From: JAEYXS01 sp943367715
GTDB lineage: Bacteria > Verrucomicrobiota > Verrucomicrobiia > Limisphaerales > JAEYXS01
DNA length: 64,000 nucleotides
Direction: 5' to 3'
NCBI GenBank assembly: GCA_943367715.1
Contig: CALRJY020000028.1
Location: forward strand, 19,146 to 83,145
The notes under the pieces were generated by a model that saw only the letters and a program-made list of their open reading frames with translations, searched no databases and had not been told where the DNA came from. Shown one piece after another: positions 1 to 8,335 of the stretch; position 1 is the stretch's first letter, and every line of letters starts with the position of its first letter. Position numbers and translations under genes: made by a program.

Positions 1-241
1 CCGGCAGATACCCGATCAGCTTCTTCGCCGGGATGGGCTTCTCGATCATGTCAAATCCGCCCACCGTCACCTTCCCCTCGCTCGGCGGCACAAACCCCGT
101 CACCATCCGCATCGTCGTGGATTTCCCCGCCCCGTTTGGCCCCAGGAAACCCAACACCTCGCCGCGCTCCACCGTGAACGAGATCCCGTTCACCGCCCGC
201 TTCGGCCCGAAATTCTTTATTAAATTTTCGACGCGTATCAT
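1..241 (-). CDS. ABC transporter ATP-binding protein, N-terminal part (cut by window edge)
   Basis: About 80 residues are visible before the left edge cuts the gene. They read as the start of an ABC ATPase: a short beta strand opening (MIRVENLIKNFG), then the Walker A motif GPNGAGKST at about residues 34-42, followed by TTMRMVTGFVPPSEGKVTVGG, which is typical of ATPases paired with ABC-2 exporters of the GldA/CcmA/NatA type. The ATG is at 241-239; upstream there is only a weak purine stretch. The Q-loop, signature and Walker B lie outside the window, so substrate and partner permease cannot be named. The ABC-2 permeases at 39-40.6 kb are too far away to assume partnership. Confidence 0.9.
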   Translation of the reverse strand, partial: MIRVENLIKNFGPKRAVNGISFTVERGEVLGFLGPNGAGKSTTMRMVTGFVPPSEGKVTVGGFDMIEKPIPAKKLIGYLP

Positions 242-717
242 GTCGTTTGCGATTTCCCTATTTACCTGACCGCCAGCCCTTTGGGCAATACCCGTCCGGC
301 CATACTGTGCTACTAACGCTTCGCTGACAAAGGACAATCTGCCTCCTCCAGTGTTCAAAAAAATATCTTAAAAATTGACTGCTCCCATATCCCATCTCTC
401 GCGATGACAGATTCCAGCCCCTCGATTCTCCGTTCTCTCTGTTAACTCCTGTTATATTGTCCCCGCCTTCCATATTTCCCCCATTCAAAACTCAAAATTC
501 TTCTCTCGTCGCAGGCTGTGGTCGCAGAATGACTGAATCACCATTCCGCCTGACCTCCTACTTCGCCAGCATCGAATTGCCAGCTATGCAAAGACTATCA
601 GCAAACCGCAATTCTTCCATCACATTTCGCTAAAACTTATTCACCAAACCTAACCCCTTCACCCTCAAGAAATTCCAAAAAACCTCCCCCACGTAACTCG
701 CATTTCATTCCCAGTAG

Positions 718-904
718 CGCACGCTTTTTACCCCGGCGTTTTGGTCGGGGCCAGCGTGCGAGTTACGCTGCATTTCACCCCGGCATCAGATGTCGGGGCC
801 CAGTTGCGCTTCCCCTTCCCAGTAGTGCCAGCGGCACGACCCGATGGTAGCCGTAGGTGAAACCTACGGAACAACGCCTCACCAACCCCAAGTCGCGTAG
901 CGAC
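718..904. repeat. String of five to six short perfect hairpins
   Basis: Consecutive inverted repeats are directly readable: CGCACGCT 718-725 with AGCGTGCG 753-760, enclosing CCCCG/CGGGG 731-735/746-750; CCCCGGCAT 778-786 with ATGTCGGGG 790-798 (one wobble); GTGCC 825-829 with GGCAC 833-837; CCGTAGGT 851-858 with ACCTACGG 862-869; GTCGC 892-896 with GCGAC 900-904. Loops are mostly 3 bases. The units differ in sequence, so this is not a tandem or CRISPR repeat. A similar string lies at 26763-26944. Function is unknown. Confidence 0.7.
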
Positions 905-1281
905 GACCCGACCCGCAGAAACATGGATCTCAACTCCGCACCCGGCAGTCCGCGACGTCCGCTATAGCCAACCACCGCCCTCCCTCCCCCGTTCGAAATC
1001 CGACTCCCCCACACCCCTTCCCCACCTCGGCACATGTACACAAGTGCCGAGGTATTCTACCATTTCCCCCTTGGACCGACGAAACCCGCGACCCCTGCTG
1101 CCGTGCTTCCAGCCGGCAGTAAGTTACCGTCCGTCGTAGCCAACCACCCCTCACCCCTCTTTGATCACCCCCATCCGCCCTATCGGCCCCATAAGCCCCA
1201 TCCCTCAAATCACCTCCTCCTTTGAAATCTCAAATCCTCAAATTTGAAATCCGCTTTTCTCCTTTTTTCTGCCCGCCCCCT

Positions 1282-1386
1282 CAATCCCAACGGGATTGCG
1301 TCCCAAAGCCCAAGGTTGCGCTGCACCAAGCAGCGCTACCTTGGGACCACACCCTGAAATCCATCAACCCGGAACGGGTTGCGTCC
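1282..1386. repeat. Three-palindrome intergenic element
   Basis: A central hairpin pairs CCCAAGGTTGCGCTGC (1309-1324) with GCAGCGCTACCTTGGG (1330-1345): a 16-bp stem with one mismatch and a 5-base loop. It is flanked by two related small palindromes, AATCCC-AAC-GGGATT (1283-1297) and AACCC-GGAAC-GGGTT (1366-1380), each followed by the same GCGTCC. The layout looks like a multicopy mobile or transcribed hairpin element. No transposase is nearby. Confidence 0.65.
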
Positions 1387-1482
1387 TCCTCTCCCCGCTA
1401 GAGCCCAAAAAAACGAAGCCTTCCCTCAAGTTTCCTTGCTCGATCCGCCTTAACCGGCAAAAATAAGAACAAGGACATACTC

Positions 1483-1875
1483 ATGCAGAAACTCACAAAC
1501 GAAGCCGTCACCGAGATCGAGCAAACCTTGGGAGTAACCTTGCCCGGCCTCCATCGAAAACTATTGGTCGAGATCGGCTTCGGGAAATATGGACAGATGG
1601 CAGACTGTAGATGGAATACCACCAAAGAACTATATCACCCCGCTGCCATCCGTGATCTATACGCTTCATTTTTTGAAGATCCAGAGGTTCTATTTTCCCC
1701 TTACTTCCCCTTTGGCTGTAATAATCAAAGACAGGATCTTTGGATCATCGATTCAGCTCGTGAACTGGCCGCCAGTATCGCTCACGACACCCACCCGGAC
1801 GATTGGCCAGATGAAGAGTGGTTGTCCTATGAGGACTGGGTAATAAAATATATGCCGGAAAACGATGCGCATTAA
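1483..1875 (+). CDS. SMI1/KNR4 (SUKH) family protein
   Basis: A 130-residue protein. Residues 5-35 (ending GVTLPGLHRKLLVEIGFGKYG) follow the SUKH opening, where a helix and a (G)xxLPxxxxxLLxxxxG motif precede the beta sheet. The C-terminal WLSYEDWVIKYM also fits the fold. SUKH proteins often act as immunity proteins for secreted or contact-dependent toxins; that role is inferred here because no toxin gene is in view. The ATG follows AAGGAC at a plausible Shine-Dalgarno distance. The gene is more AT-rich than its surroundings, which hints at transfer. It heads a run of four small same-strand genes. Confidence 0.75.
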   Translation: MQKLTNEAVTEIEQTLGVTLPGLHRKLLVEIGFGKYGQMADCRWNTTKELYHPAAIRDLYASFFEDPEVLFSPYFPFGCNNQRQDLWIIDSARELAASIAHDTHPDDWPDEEWLSYEDWVIKYMPENDAH

Positions 1876-1894
1876 GCAGCATTACCACCCATCC

Positions 1895-2368
1895 ATGAAC
1901 CCCGGCACCCTCACCTTCCACCGTTTCAACGGCATCGAGAAATTCCCCCTCCGTCAGGCCGAATTATTCCTGCTGGAAGGAGATGACGACGGTTCGCCCC
2001 GGCTTTCCTTTGAGTTCGAGGCTGCCAAACCGCCCTTGGCTACCCTTCCCGACACCGAAGCTCTCCGCGCCTCGCCCTCCGGTGAATTCACCATCGATGT
2101 CCCCAGTCTGGATACCGACCAACTGGTCGGCCAATCCTACACCATACCCAAGGGCGATGTGGACGGAAACTGGCTGGCCCGCATTTACTATGTGGAGCAC
2201 GATGCCGCCAATAACTGCACCATCCGCATTCTGGCCCGCGACGGTGACCGCTTCCAGGCCATCATCGATGGCCACTGCACAGATTTGAACTTCTACGACG
2301 GCTCCAAACCCGACACCCGCTTCGTGATTGAATCTTGGTTCACCATCCACAAACGTCATACAGCTTAA
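1895..2368 (+). CDS. Hypothetical acidic protein, family not recognised
   Basis: A 157-residue soluble protein with no signal peptide or membrane segment. It is acidic and looks beta-rich, with many short alternating hydrophobic strands (for example NWLARIYYVEH and RFVIESWFTIH near the end). I chose the ATG at 1895 because it gives an MNPG start like the MN starts of the next two genes. An in-frame ATG at 1865 would add ten residues and overlap the SUKH gene. The close spacing suggests co-transcription with the SUKH gene and a role in the same immunity-like cluster, but no function can be assigned. Confidence 0.6.
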   Translation: MNPGTLTFHRFNGIEKFPLRQAELFLLEGDDDGSPRLSFEFEAAKPPLATLPDTEALRASPSGEFTIDVPSLDTDQLVGQSYTIPKGDVDGNWLARIYYVEHDAANNCTIRILARDGDRFQAIIDGHCTDLNFYDGSKPDTRFVIESWFTIHKRHTA

Positions 2369-2386
2369 CTAACTCTCCACCTTCAC

Positions 2387-3118
2387 ATGAACCAAGAAGC
2401 CATCATTTGCATCCCCGGACCTTGGGCCAACCGCAGTGAGTTCCTTCGCGCCATAATCACCCAAAAGCCCGCCGGAGAGTTTATGTTTGCCGGAGGTATC
2501 TTGGCCCATCCCGCTGCCAAGGATCATGTACCGCTGGAGTTCTGTGATTCGTATCCTGAGATGCAGGAAGCATTTCGGATCGCCGGACAGGGACGCCTAT
2601 CGGCTGAGACACTGGAAGCGATCGGGCGGCATACCGGCATTGCTTATCTTCACTTTCCCATCCATGTGCTCGAACAAAAGGACCGGCTGGCTAAGTTCAC
2701 CGCCGTCATCCAGCGGGCGGGCGGTATCGCCATCAAGATCGAGTCTTCCGGTGTTGCTCATGAATGGGCTCGTTGGTTTTCCCTGCTCTCAGGTAGCACC
2801 TTCGATGTGTATTGCAGTATCGTCACACTTATCGGTGACCCTGACTTTTACTTCTCGTGTGGGATGCATCATTTCAACCTCCCAGAGTGCAGTCTTCCGC
2901 GTTCATTCGATGCCCGTGAAGCGGCAGACCTCATGAACCGTTTCAATATGTATCAGATCATCGAACAGCCTCGTCTGGCCTCGGGCCATACGTTCAGCCT
3001 CACCGCTGATTCGCCCTTCTTCCAATTGGATCTGCTTCAGGACAAACGACATGATGTACAAGATTTATTCCATAATCCTCACGGTCTCTGGCACCTTTCC
3101 CCTGTTTTGAGAAAATGA
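2387..3118 (+). CDS. Hypothetical protein resembling DUF4261 proteins
   Basis: A 243-residue cytoplasmic protein. Residues around 113-135 (AGGIAIKIESSGVAHEWARW) and the later motifs YFSCGMHHFNLPE, GHTFSL and DLFHNPHGLWHL recall DUF4261-type proteins as I remember them; this is family recall, not a search. No catalytic motif is evident. The stop overlaps the start of the next gene by four bases (ATGA at 3115), so the two are probably translationally coupled. The gene sits downstream of a SUKH protein, a neighbourhood typical of toxin-immunity clusters. Confidence 0.6.
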   Translation: MNQEAIICIPGPWANRSEFLRAIITQKPAGEFMFAGGILAHPAAKDHVPLEFCDSYPEMQEAFRIAGQGRLSAETLEAIGRHTGIAYLHFPIHVLEQKDRLAKFTAVIQRAGGIAIKIESSGVAHEWARWFSLLSGSTFDVYCSIVTLIGDPDFYFSCGMHHFNLPECSLPRSFDAREAADLMNRFNMYQIIEQPRLASGHTFSLTADSPFFQLDLLQDKRHDVQDLFHNPHGLWHLSPVLRK

Positions 3119-3567
3119 ACCAAAATACCATAGAGGAACAGATAGCCGCCTTCTCCTACCTTTGGACTTCCGGCGAATGGGCACTTGAACTCACTCACTA
3201 TTCCCGTGCCCGCGTCCTCTTTCTCTTTCCTGCCGGACGACCATCCCCACAGGAGTTGCTCGCTGTTCGTTCCCTCATCCCCCGATTCACCGACGCTCCG
3301 ATGTCACTGCTTAAGTCCGAAGTCGGCGACCTGCCCGAATTCATCGCCGGAGAATTTGGAGGCATCGAAGCACGCCGATTGGAATCCCAAGCTCACACTC
3401 GCGGATTGACCGTCCGGCTCGAAGACACTTCCTTTACCAGACACCACCCCCGACACCTCTCTGGGAAAATCGCCCTGATCATCGAAGACGATGAACTCGC
3501 AGTCCTCGTCACCGCCGAGATGCTCCGCCGAGGTGTGCCAGTTGTCTCCCATGCTGAGGTTGATTAA
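3115..3567 (+). CDS. Hypothetical protein, possibly L7/L12 C-domain-like
   Basis: A 150-residue protein translationally coupled to the preceding gene by an ATGA overlap. The middle section (LLAVRSLIPRFTDAPM ... EFGGIEARRLESQAHTRGLTVRLED, residues 48-103) has the helix-loop-helix-strand rhythm of the ribosomal L7/L12 C-terminal fold, which some small stress and immunity proteins share. This resemblance is weak and by eye. The C-terminal 35 residues look like a short sheet ending in a predicted helix. It is the last gene of the plus-strand cluster and meets the bat operon end-on. Confidence 0.55.
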   Translation: MNQNTIEEQIAAFSYLWTSGEWALELTHYSRARVLFLFPAGRPSPQELLAVRSLIPRFTDAPMSLLKSEVGDLPEFIAGEFGGIEARRLESQAHTRGLTVRLEDTSFTRHHPRHLSGKIALIIEDDELAVLVTAEMLRRGVPVVSHAEVD

Positions 3568-3601
3568 CTCCACTCAGGCTACGCCCTTCCCCGCTGAAAA
3601 C

Positions 3602-4357
3602 TCAAAACTCCTCCAACCTCACCACCGCCTCCGCCTTCACCCACCCCGTCCGCCCCTGCCCATCCCGCACCTGCCACCAGCCATCCTTCGTATCCGATAC
3701 GACCACCTCCGCCCCATCCTGCAACGTGAACGCGCTCTGCGAATCATCCAGCGGCCCAAACCGCACCACCGCCTCCTTCACCTTCACCACCGCCGCCTTA
3801 TTTCCGTAACTGCCCTGCCACACCGTCACTCCCGCCACACCGCCCAACACCGCCGTGAACATCGCGACCAAAAACGCTGGCTTCAACCCCGCCCGCCAAG
3901 CCGGTTTCAACATCCGCCCCACCCCGAATATCGCGAACACCCAGATGGCCCCGCTCGTGATCCAAGCCCACTCTCGCAGGCTCGTCTGCTGACACCACGC
4001 CTGCCACCACGATGCCGGACGACCTGACCGCACCCCTGCCGCCTCCTGCACAAAGCGCAAGTTCGCCCTCAGATCCGGATCCCGCGGCGTGATCCGCTGC
4101 GCCAGCCGATAACTAGCCACCGCCTCCCCCACGCGCCCCGCCTTATGATACGCATTCCCCAGATTATAATAAACCGCCGCCGAAGCCTCGCCCCCCTTGA
4201 TCATCTCCCGATAAGCCGCGATCGCCTCCGCATACTTCCCCTGCTCATAAAACTTATTCGCCGCATCAAACCGCGCAGCCATCTCAGCCGCCGATAAATC
4301 CATCGGCATCAACAAACCACCAAACAATAAAACCATGCCGACGAATCCCACCGCCAT
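3602..4357 (-). CDS. batE: BatE-like TPR and SH3-domain membrane protein
   Basis: A 251-residue protein: an N-terminal signal or membrane segment (residues 1-24), TPR units at about 25-105 (FYEQGKYAEAIAAYREM, YYNLGNAYHKAGRVGEAVASY), two membrane helices at about 130-150 and 160-180, and a bacterial SH3 domain at 188-248 ending in GWWQVRDGQGRTGWV. This is the usual BatE arrangement, the last component of the Bat (aerotolerance) system. The frame remains open 100 residues further upstream, but that extension reads through two intergenic repeat families, so the start at 4357 is preferred. The gene closes the moxR-bat operon. The role in envelope or stress functions is inferred from context. Confidence 0.8.
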   Translation of the reverse strand: MAVGFVGMVLLFGGLLMPMDLSAAEMAARFDAANKFYEQGKYAEAIAAYREMIKGGEASAAVYYNLGNAYHKAGRVGEAVASYRLAQRITPRDPDLRANLRFVQEAAGVRSGRPASWWQAWCQQTSLREWAWITSGAIWVFAIFGVGRMLKPAWRAGLKPAFLVAMFTAVLGGVAGVTVWQGSYGNKAAVVKVKEAVVRFGPLDDSQSAFTLQDGAEVVVSDTKDGWWQVRDGQGRTGWVKAEAVVRLEEF

Positions 4358-4385
4358 AAAATCACCAAACAACGCCCGCCGTAGC

Positions 4386-4426
4386 CCCCTTCTCCCCAAG
4401 GGAGAAGGCCGGGATGAGGGGGAAGG
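4386..4426 (+). repeat. 41-bp exact repeat, copy 1
   Basis: Identical over 41 bases, in the same orientation, to 35989-36029. It contains a perfect hairpin CCTTCTCCC-caa-GGGAGAAGG followed by GCCGGGATGAGGGGG. When translated it yields the PSPSSRPSPLGRRG-like text that would otherwise form part of the batE N terminus. Confidence 0.85.
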
Positions 4427-4494
4427 AACCACCCATTCCACCCATCGCACAAAAACTTGCATCAACCATCGAAGCGCCCATGCCCCCCTCTCAA

Positions 4495-4538
4495 CGTTGG
4501 AAGTTGAACGTATTGGCCAACCGGTGCAACCGGTGTTG
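4495..4538. repeat. CCGGTGCAACCGG repeat family, copy 1
   Basis: Contains CGTTGGAAGTT (4495-4505) and CCGGTGCAACCGG (4521-4533), preceded by TTGGCCAA. The same two blocks, in the same order, occur at 33439-33492. Related CCGG cores lie at 57007-57019 and 57411-57423. Confidence 0.65.
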
Positions 4539-4551
4539 GACGTTTCCCTTT

Positions 4552-6318
4552 TCATCCCTTCACCTCCATCAGACTTGCCAGCACCTTCCTCGCCCGCTCC
4601 ACCAGCGCATCCAGCTTCGCCACATCCGATACCGGCGCATACCGCGCCTGATTGCACGCCTGGAACAGCTCATGCAATTCCTTCCGCGATTCCTCACGCA
4701 AAACTCCCAACCGCTCATCCACCACCGCCTCCGTGATCGCCGAAGCCGGCATATCCAAGCGCTCACCCAACCGTTCCTGCAACAACTTCGCCAGCAGATC
4801 AAAAAATTCTTTGCTCTTCCCGCCCGCCGCCAGCTCACTGAGCTGCGCCAATCCCGCCGCCTCACTCTGCGCCACCGCCTTGGCCCGTTGCGCCCGCGGA
4901 TTCCGTGCCGCCAGTTCCGCTTGCTTCAACCGGAACGCCAGCACCGCCCACGCCAAGAGCGGCAACGCACTCACCATCCAAAACCACGGCCGCACCAGTG
5001 TCGGCGTAGCCACACTCACCACCGTCCCCAGATGCGGCTTGATGTGAAAAACATCCTTCACTGCCGTCGGCTCCTCCGTCTTCGCCTTCACCGCGCCCGA
5101 GGCCACCGTCGGCTGGGCGGGCGCCGCGCTGCTCGCCCTCACCTTCAGCGGAATAGGAGCCACATTGATCGTCTGGTACTTGCGCAGACCCGTGTCGAAA
5201 TACGTGAACGCCATCGGCGGTATCTCCTTCACGTCCGAATTCTCCGGCACCACCACCAGCTCGTAACGCTTCACCCCCTGGATGCCCAGATCATCCAGCG
5301 GCTTGAACTCGCTGTTCGGCGGATAGATCTTGAAATCGCGCCAGTCATCCGTCGGCGGCAACTGCACCGCATCCCATGCGCCTATGCCATTGATCTCCAC
5401 CTGCAAGATCACCGGATCACCCACCGCCACCTCGTTCTTCGTCGCGACCATCCGGAAATTAAATTTGCCGATCGCCCCATTGAAATTCGCCGGACGCCCC
5501 TCTTCCGGCAAAGGCAGAATCTTCAGTTTGGCCGGCTCACTTCTCACCGTCATCGGCTGCGAACGATAGCGTTGCATTATCCCGCCAAAGACCGGATCAG
5601 TCCCTTGCACCGGTATCTGTAATTCCATGCTGCACTCCGCCGGTCCCAAGACCACGTCCCCGGATTTCAATGCCTTCGCCGCGTATCGAAACGTATGCTG
5701 CTGATAAGTGCCCGTGGCCAACCGCACCCGTCCTTGCGTGTGCAAAGGCGGTGAACTGAGCGAAAAACCATCTGCCTTCAATTGCGGCATGTCACTCCGC
5801 GCACTCTGAAAGAAAAGATTCATCTCCAGCGGAAACATCTCGCCCAGATAAAACTCATTCTTGGGCACCTTGAGCTGGATGAAGGCAAGTTTGTTGATCT
5901 CTTCCGCCGCGGCCGCCGCTGCAGTCTTCGCCGGCGTGACCTTCAACATCACCGGCTGCGACTGATGCTCCACCCCGCCCACCTTCACTTTGACGGGGCC
6001 GATGGTGTAATCTCCCGCCTTCGTCGCCCGGACAACGTAACCGATCTGGATCATTTCCGTGACCACGCCATTCTCGTTCCGGCGAAACTTGGAACCGCTC
6101 CCCTGCTTGAATTCCAGCTCCGGCACCGGCGGGATATCCGGCCACGCATTGAGATCCGAGCCCGTGATGGTCACCGTGAACTGCGCCGTTTCATCGGCCC
6201 CGATCGTCGAACGGTCCAGCGTCGTCCGCACCTGCGCCAGCAACAACCACGGCAGCAGTAAGCAGCCGAGGAACAAACCCCGCATCAATACTCGTTGAAT
6301 AAAAAATCCGTACATCAC
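4552..6318 (-). CDS. batD: BatD family protein
   Basis: A 588-residue membrane protein. A signal peptide occupies about residues 1-28, followed by Ig-like beta domains of the BatD/oxygen-tolerance family (opening VRTTLDRSTIGADETAQFTVTI), then a membrane helix near residue 440 (WFWMVSALPLLAWAVLAFRL), and a C-terminal cytoplasmic helical part ending in VERARKVLASLMEVKG. BatD proteins are large periplasmic partners of the BatA and BatB von Willebrand proteins. The start codon overlaps the stop of the upstream batB-batC gene by four bases, showing tight coupling. An internal Met at residue 12 is an alternative start for the signal peptide. Confidence 0.88.
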   Translation of the reverse strand: MMYGFFIQRVLMRGLFLGCLLLPWLLLAQVRTTLDRSTIGADETAQFTVTITGSDLNAWPDIPPVPELEFKQGSGSKFRRNENGVVTEMIQIGYVVRATKAGDYTIGPVKVKVGGVEHQSQPVMLKVTPAKTAAAAAAEEINKLAFIQLKVPKNEFYLGEMFPLEMNLFFQSARSDMPQLKADGFSLSSPPLHTQGRVRLATGTYQQHTFRYAAKALKSGDVVLGPAECSMELQIPVQGTDPVFGGIMQRYRSQPMTVRSEPAKLKILPLPEEGRPANFNGAIGKFNFRMVATKNEVAVGDPVILQVEINGIGAWDAVQLPPTDDWRDFKIYPPNSEFKPLDDLGIQGVKRYELVVVPENSDVKEIPPMAFTYFDTGLRKYQTINVAPIPLKVRASSAAPAQPTVASGAVKAKTEEPTAVKDVFHIKPHLGTVVSVATPTLVRPWFWMVSALPLLAWAVLAFRLKQAELAARNPRAQRAKAVAQSEAAGLAQLSELAAGGKSKEFFDLLAKLLQERLGERLDMPASAITEAVVDERLGVLREESRKELHELFQACNQARYAPVSDVAKLDALVERARKVLASLMEVKG

Positions 6319-8327
6319 CAGTCTTTGAATACCTTCGGCTTCGCCTTGCCATCCTTCGGCGGCTGAAAGATGAGGGCGCGTTCCTGCCCCTTCAGATCAT
6401 CCAGTAACTGCATCGCCTGTTCCAAAGTCATCTCGCCACTAGCCTGCGCCTGCATCGGCTCGCCATTCTCACCCTGATCGGGTTGCTTCCCGTCCTTCTT
6501 CTCATCGCCTTTCTTCTTCCCCTGCTGATCAGCCTGTTGCTTGTCCTGTTTGCTGTCTTTCTGCCCGTCATCCTTCTCTTTCTTGGCCTGGTCCTGCTTT
6601 TTCAGCTCCTGCTCGTCGCCCTGCTTTTTCTCCTGATCCTTCTGATCGTCCTTCTGTTTCTGATCCTGTTTCTTCTCCTGATCCTTGCCCTGCTGATCTT
6701 TTTGATCCTGCTTTTTCTGCTCCTGCTTCTGCTTCTCTTTGTCGTCCGGATTCTCTTTCTTGTCCTGGTTCTTGTCGTCCGGATTCTGTTGTTTCTGCTG
6801 TTGCTCCTGCTGTTTCTTCAGCTCTTCCAATTTGCGCTGGACCAGGTCGCGATTGAACTTCGCATCCGCATCTTCCGGATTCAGCTTGAGCGCCCGGTCA
6901 TAATCATAGATCGCCGATTCCCACATCTGCTGCTTGTCCGTCGCCTCCGTGCTCTTGTCCCCTTGGCGATAACGCGTATTCGCCCGGTTATAGTAAGCAT
7001 CCCTCTGCAAGCCCAGGTCCGTCGTGCGCAAGGCTTCATTGAACTGGTTCACCGCCGTGTCAAAATCCTCCGCGCGATACGCCGCCGCCCCCGCGTTGTA
7101 ATGCAGCCGCGCATCTGCCGGTCGCTCCCGCAAAAGCCGGTTATACTCCTCCAGTGCCGCCTTATACTCGCCGGATTCAAACGCCTTCCGCGCCTGTGCC
7201 GGTGAACCCATCGCTGCATTGTTCAGCAGCCAGAAAGCCAGCATCGTCACTACGACCGCCGGGACCGCTTGGCGTTTCAATAAGGGATTGGCGACCGCTT
7301 GTGCCGGTTTCGTAGCGGGCAATCCCTGCAACAACCATTCCAGGGCCAGCAACAAGATCGCCACCGCCAGCGGCCATTGAAAACGTTCCTTGAAACGCTG
7401 CACCATCTTGGACTCGGACTCCGTCTTCGGCAGACCCGCCAGCCCTTGCTCATACAGCGTTTCCATGGTCTTTGCCCCCGTCAGCGGCAAATAGAACCCA
7501 TTGGCCTCCGTCGCGATCTCCCGCAGCAACGTCTCGTTCAAGCGCGAGCGCACAATGTTCCCTTCTTCATCCCGCACATATTCCAGCCGCCCCTGCTCAT
7601 CACGAAAGCTCAACAGTTCCCCGTTGGGCGTCCCCACCCCGATGGTGAATATCTTCAATCCCGCTTTGGCCGCCTCCTTCGCCGCCTCGATGGCCCCTTC
7701 CTCATGGTCCTCACCATCCGTCAAAAGGATCAGCACCTTGTGATTGTCCTCATCCTTCTTAAATGCTTGCGTGGCCGTGCGAATCGCCTCGGATAGAGAA
7801 CTGCCGCCCTGCGGAATGACGCCCGTATCCACTGCGCTGAGACTGAGCCGGAACGCCTCATCGTCAAACGTCAGCGGACATTGCAAAAACGCACTCCCTG
7901 CGAAGGCCACTAATCCCAGCCGATCCGTCTTCGCCACGCGCATCAGATCAATGCACGCCAGCCGCGCCCGCTCTAGCCGCGTGGGCGGCACATCAGGAGC
8001 CAGCATGCTGCGACTGGTATCCACCGCCACTACTACATCCAATCCCTTCTGCCGCACCTCCTCCCAAGTGTAGCCCCACTTCGGCTGCGCCAAAGCCAGC
8101 AGACCGAAAACCACCGCCCCACCCAGCAACGCATACCGGACTTTCTCCCGCGTGGCCGAATAACCGACCAGCAGCTTGTCGAACAATCGCGTGGGAATGA
8201 ACAAAGCCATGGCCGCCTGCTTGCGCCGCCAAGCCCAGACAAAGAACACCAGCAGGCTCGGCACCGCACCCAGCGCCACCCACAGCAGCACGGGCATCTC
8301 GAACTGTATGTTATCCGGTCCGTTCAT
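6315..8327 (-). CDS. batB: BatB-BatC fusion: von Willebrand A domain plus TPR and charged tail
   Basis: A 670-residue protein that joins two usually separate Bat components. The N-terminal half has two membrane helices (about 11-32 and 64-82) and a VWA domain with the metal-site motif DTSRS at 103-107. A further membrane helix lies near 328-345. From about 378 there are TPR units (RKAFESGEYKAALEEYNRLL, LHYNAGAAAYRAEDFDTAVNQF). Residues about 510-640 are an extreme Lys/Gln/Asp/Glu-rich low-complexity stretch. Fusion of BatB with a BatC-like TPR part is seen in other bacteria with this operon. It lies 8 bases after batA and overlaps batD. Confidence 0.88.
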   Translation of the reverse strand: MNGPDNIQFEMPVLLWVALGAVPSLLVFFVWAWRRKQAAMALFIPTRLFDKLLVGYSATREKVRYALLGGAVVFGLLALAQPKWGYTWEEVRQKGLDVVVAVDTSRSMLAPDVPPTRLERARLACIDLMRVAKTDRLGLVAFAGSAFLQCPLTFDDEAFRLSLSAVDTGVIPQGGSSLSEAIRTATQAFKKDEDNHKVLILLTDGEDHEEGAIEAAKEAAKAGLKIFTIGVGTPNGELLSFRDEQGRLEYVRDEEGNIVRSRLNETLLREIATEANGFYLPLTGAKTMETLYEQGLAGLPKTESESKMVQRFKERFQWPLAVAILLLALEWLLQGLPATKPAQAVANPLLKRQAVPAVVVTMLAFWLLNNAAMGSPAQARKAFESGEYKAALEEYNRLLRERPADARLHYNAGAAAYRAEDFDTAVNQFNEALRTTDLGLQRDAYYNRANTRYRQGDKSTEATDKQQMWESAIYDYDRALKLNPEDADAKFNRDLVQRKLEELKKQQEQQQKQQNPDDKNQDKKENPDDKEKQKQEQKKQDQKDQQGKDQEKKQDQKQKDDQKDQEKKQGDEQELKKQDQAKKEKDDGQKDSKQDKQQADQQGKKKGDEKKDGKQPDQGENGEPMQAQASGEMTLEQAMQLLDDLKGQERALIFQPPKDGKAKPKVFKDW

Positions 8328-8335
8328 CTAAATGC

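Larger units (their letters stand above)
242..1482. other. Long gene-free interval with structured repeats
   Basis: No open reading frame here has a credible protein. Frames that stay open on the minus strand give arginine/glycine-rich text that follows the hairpin repeats rather than a protein family. The interval holds a string of mini-hairpins at 718-904, polypyrimidine-rich DNA from about 930 to 1260, and a three-palindrome element at 1282-1386. It lies between the start of a minus-strand ABC ATPase and a plus-strand gene, so promoters for both should be inside, but I could not identify a convincing one. Confidence 0.6.
4358..4551. other. batD-batE spacer made of two repeat elements
   Basis: These 194 bases separate batD from the chosen batE start, while all other junctions in the operon overlap or nearly touch. 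The spacer contains one copy of the exact 41-bp repeat (4386-4426) and one copy of the CCGGTGCAACCGG repeat (4495-4538). Both families recur in true intergenic DNA elsewhere in the window, which argues that this spacer is non-coding even though a frame stays open through it. Confidence 0.65.

Noticed and set aside
258..488. 76-residue frame on the minus strand
   Set aside because: No family features, composition unlike real genes, and it lies in the repeat-rich interval.
984..1001. GTTCGAAATCC resembling a tRNA T-loop
   Set aside because: No acceptor stem, D-arm or anticodon arm can be folded around it.
775..1208. Two overlapping Arg/Gly-rich frames on the minus strand
   Set aside because: They translate the hairpin string and adjacent low-complexity DNA; no protein pattern is visible.
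4358..4657. Longer batE start reading 100 residues upstream
   Set aside because: The extra residues are translations of two intergenic repeat families and overlap batD; the signal-peptide start at 4357 is better.
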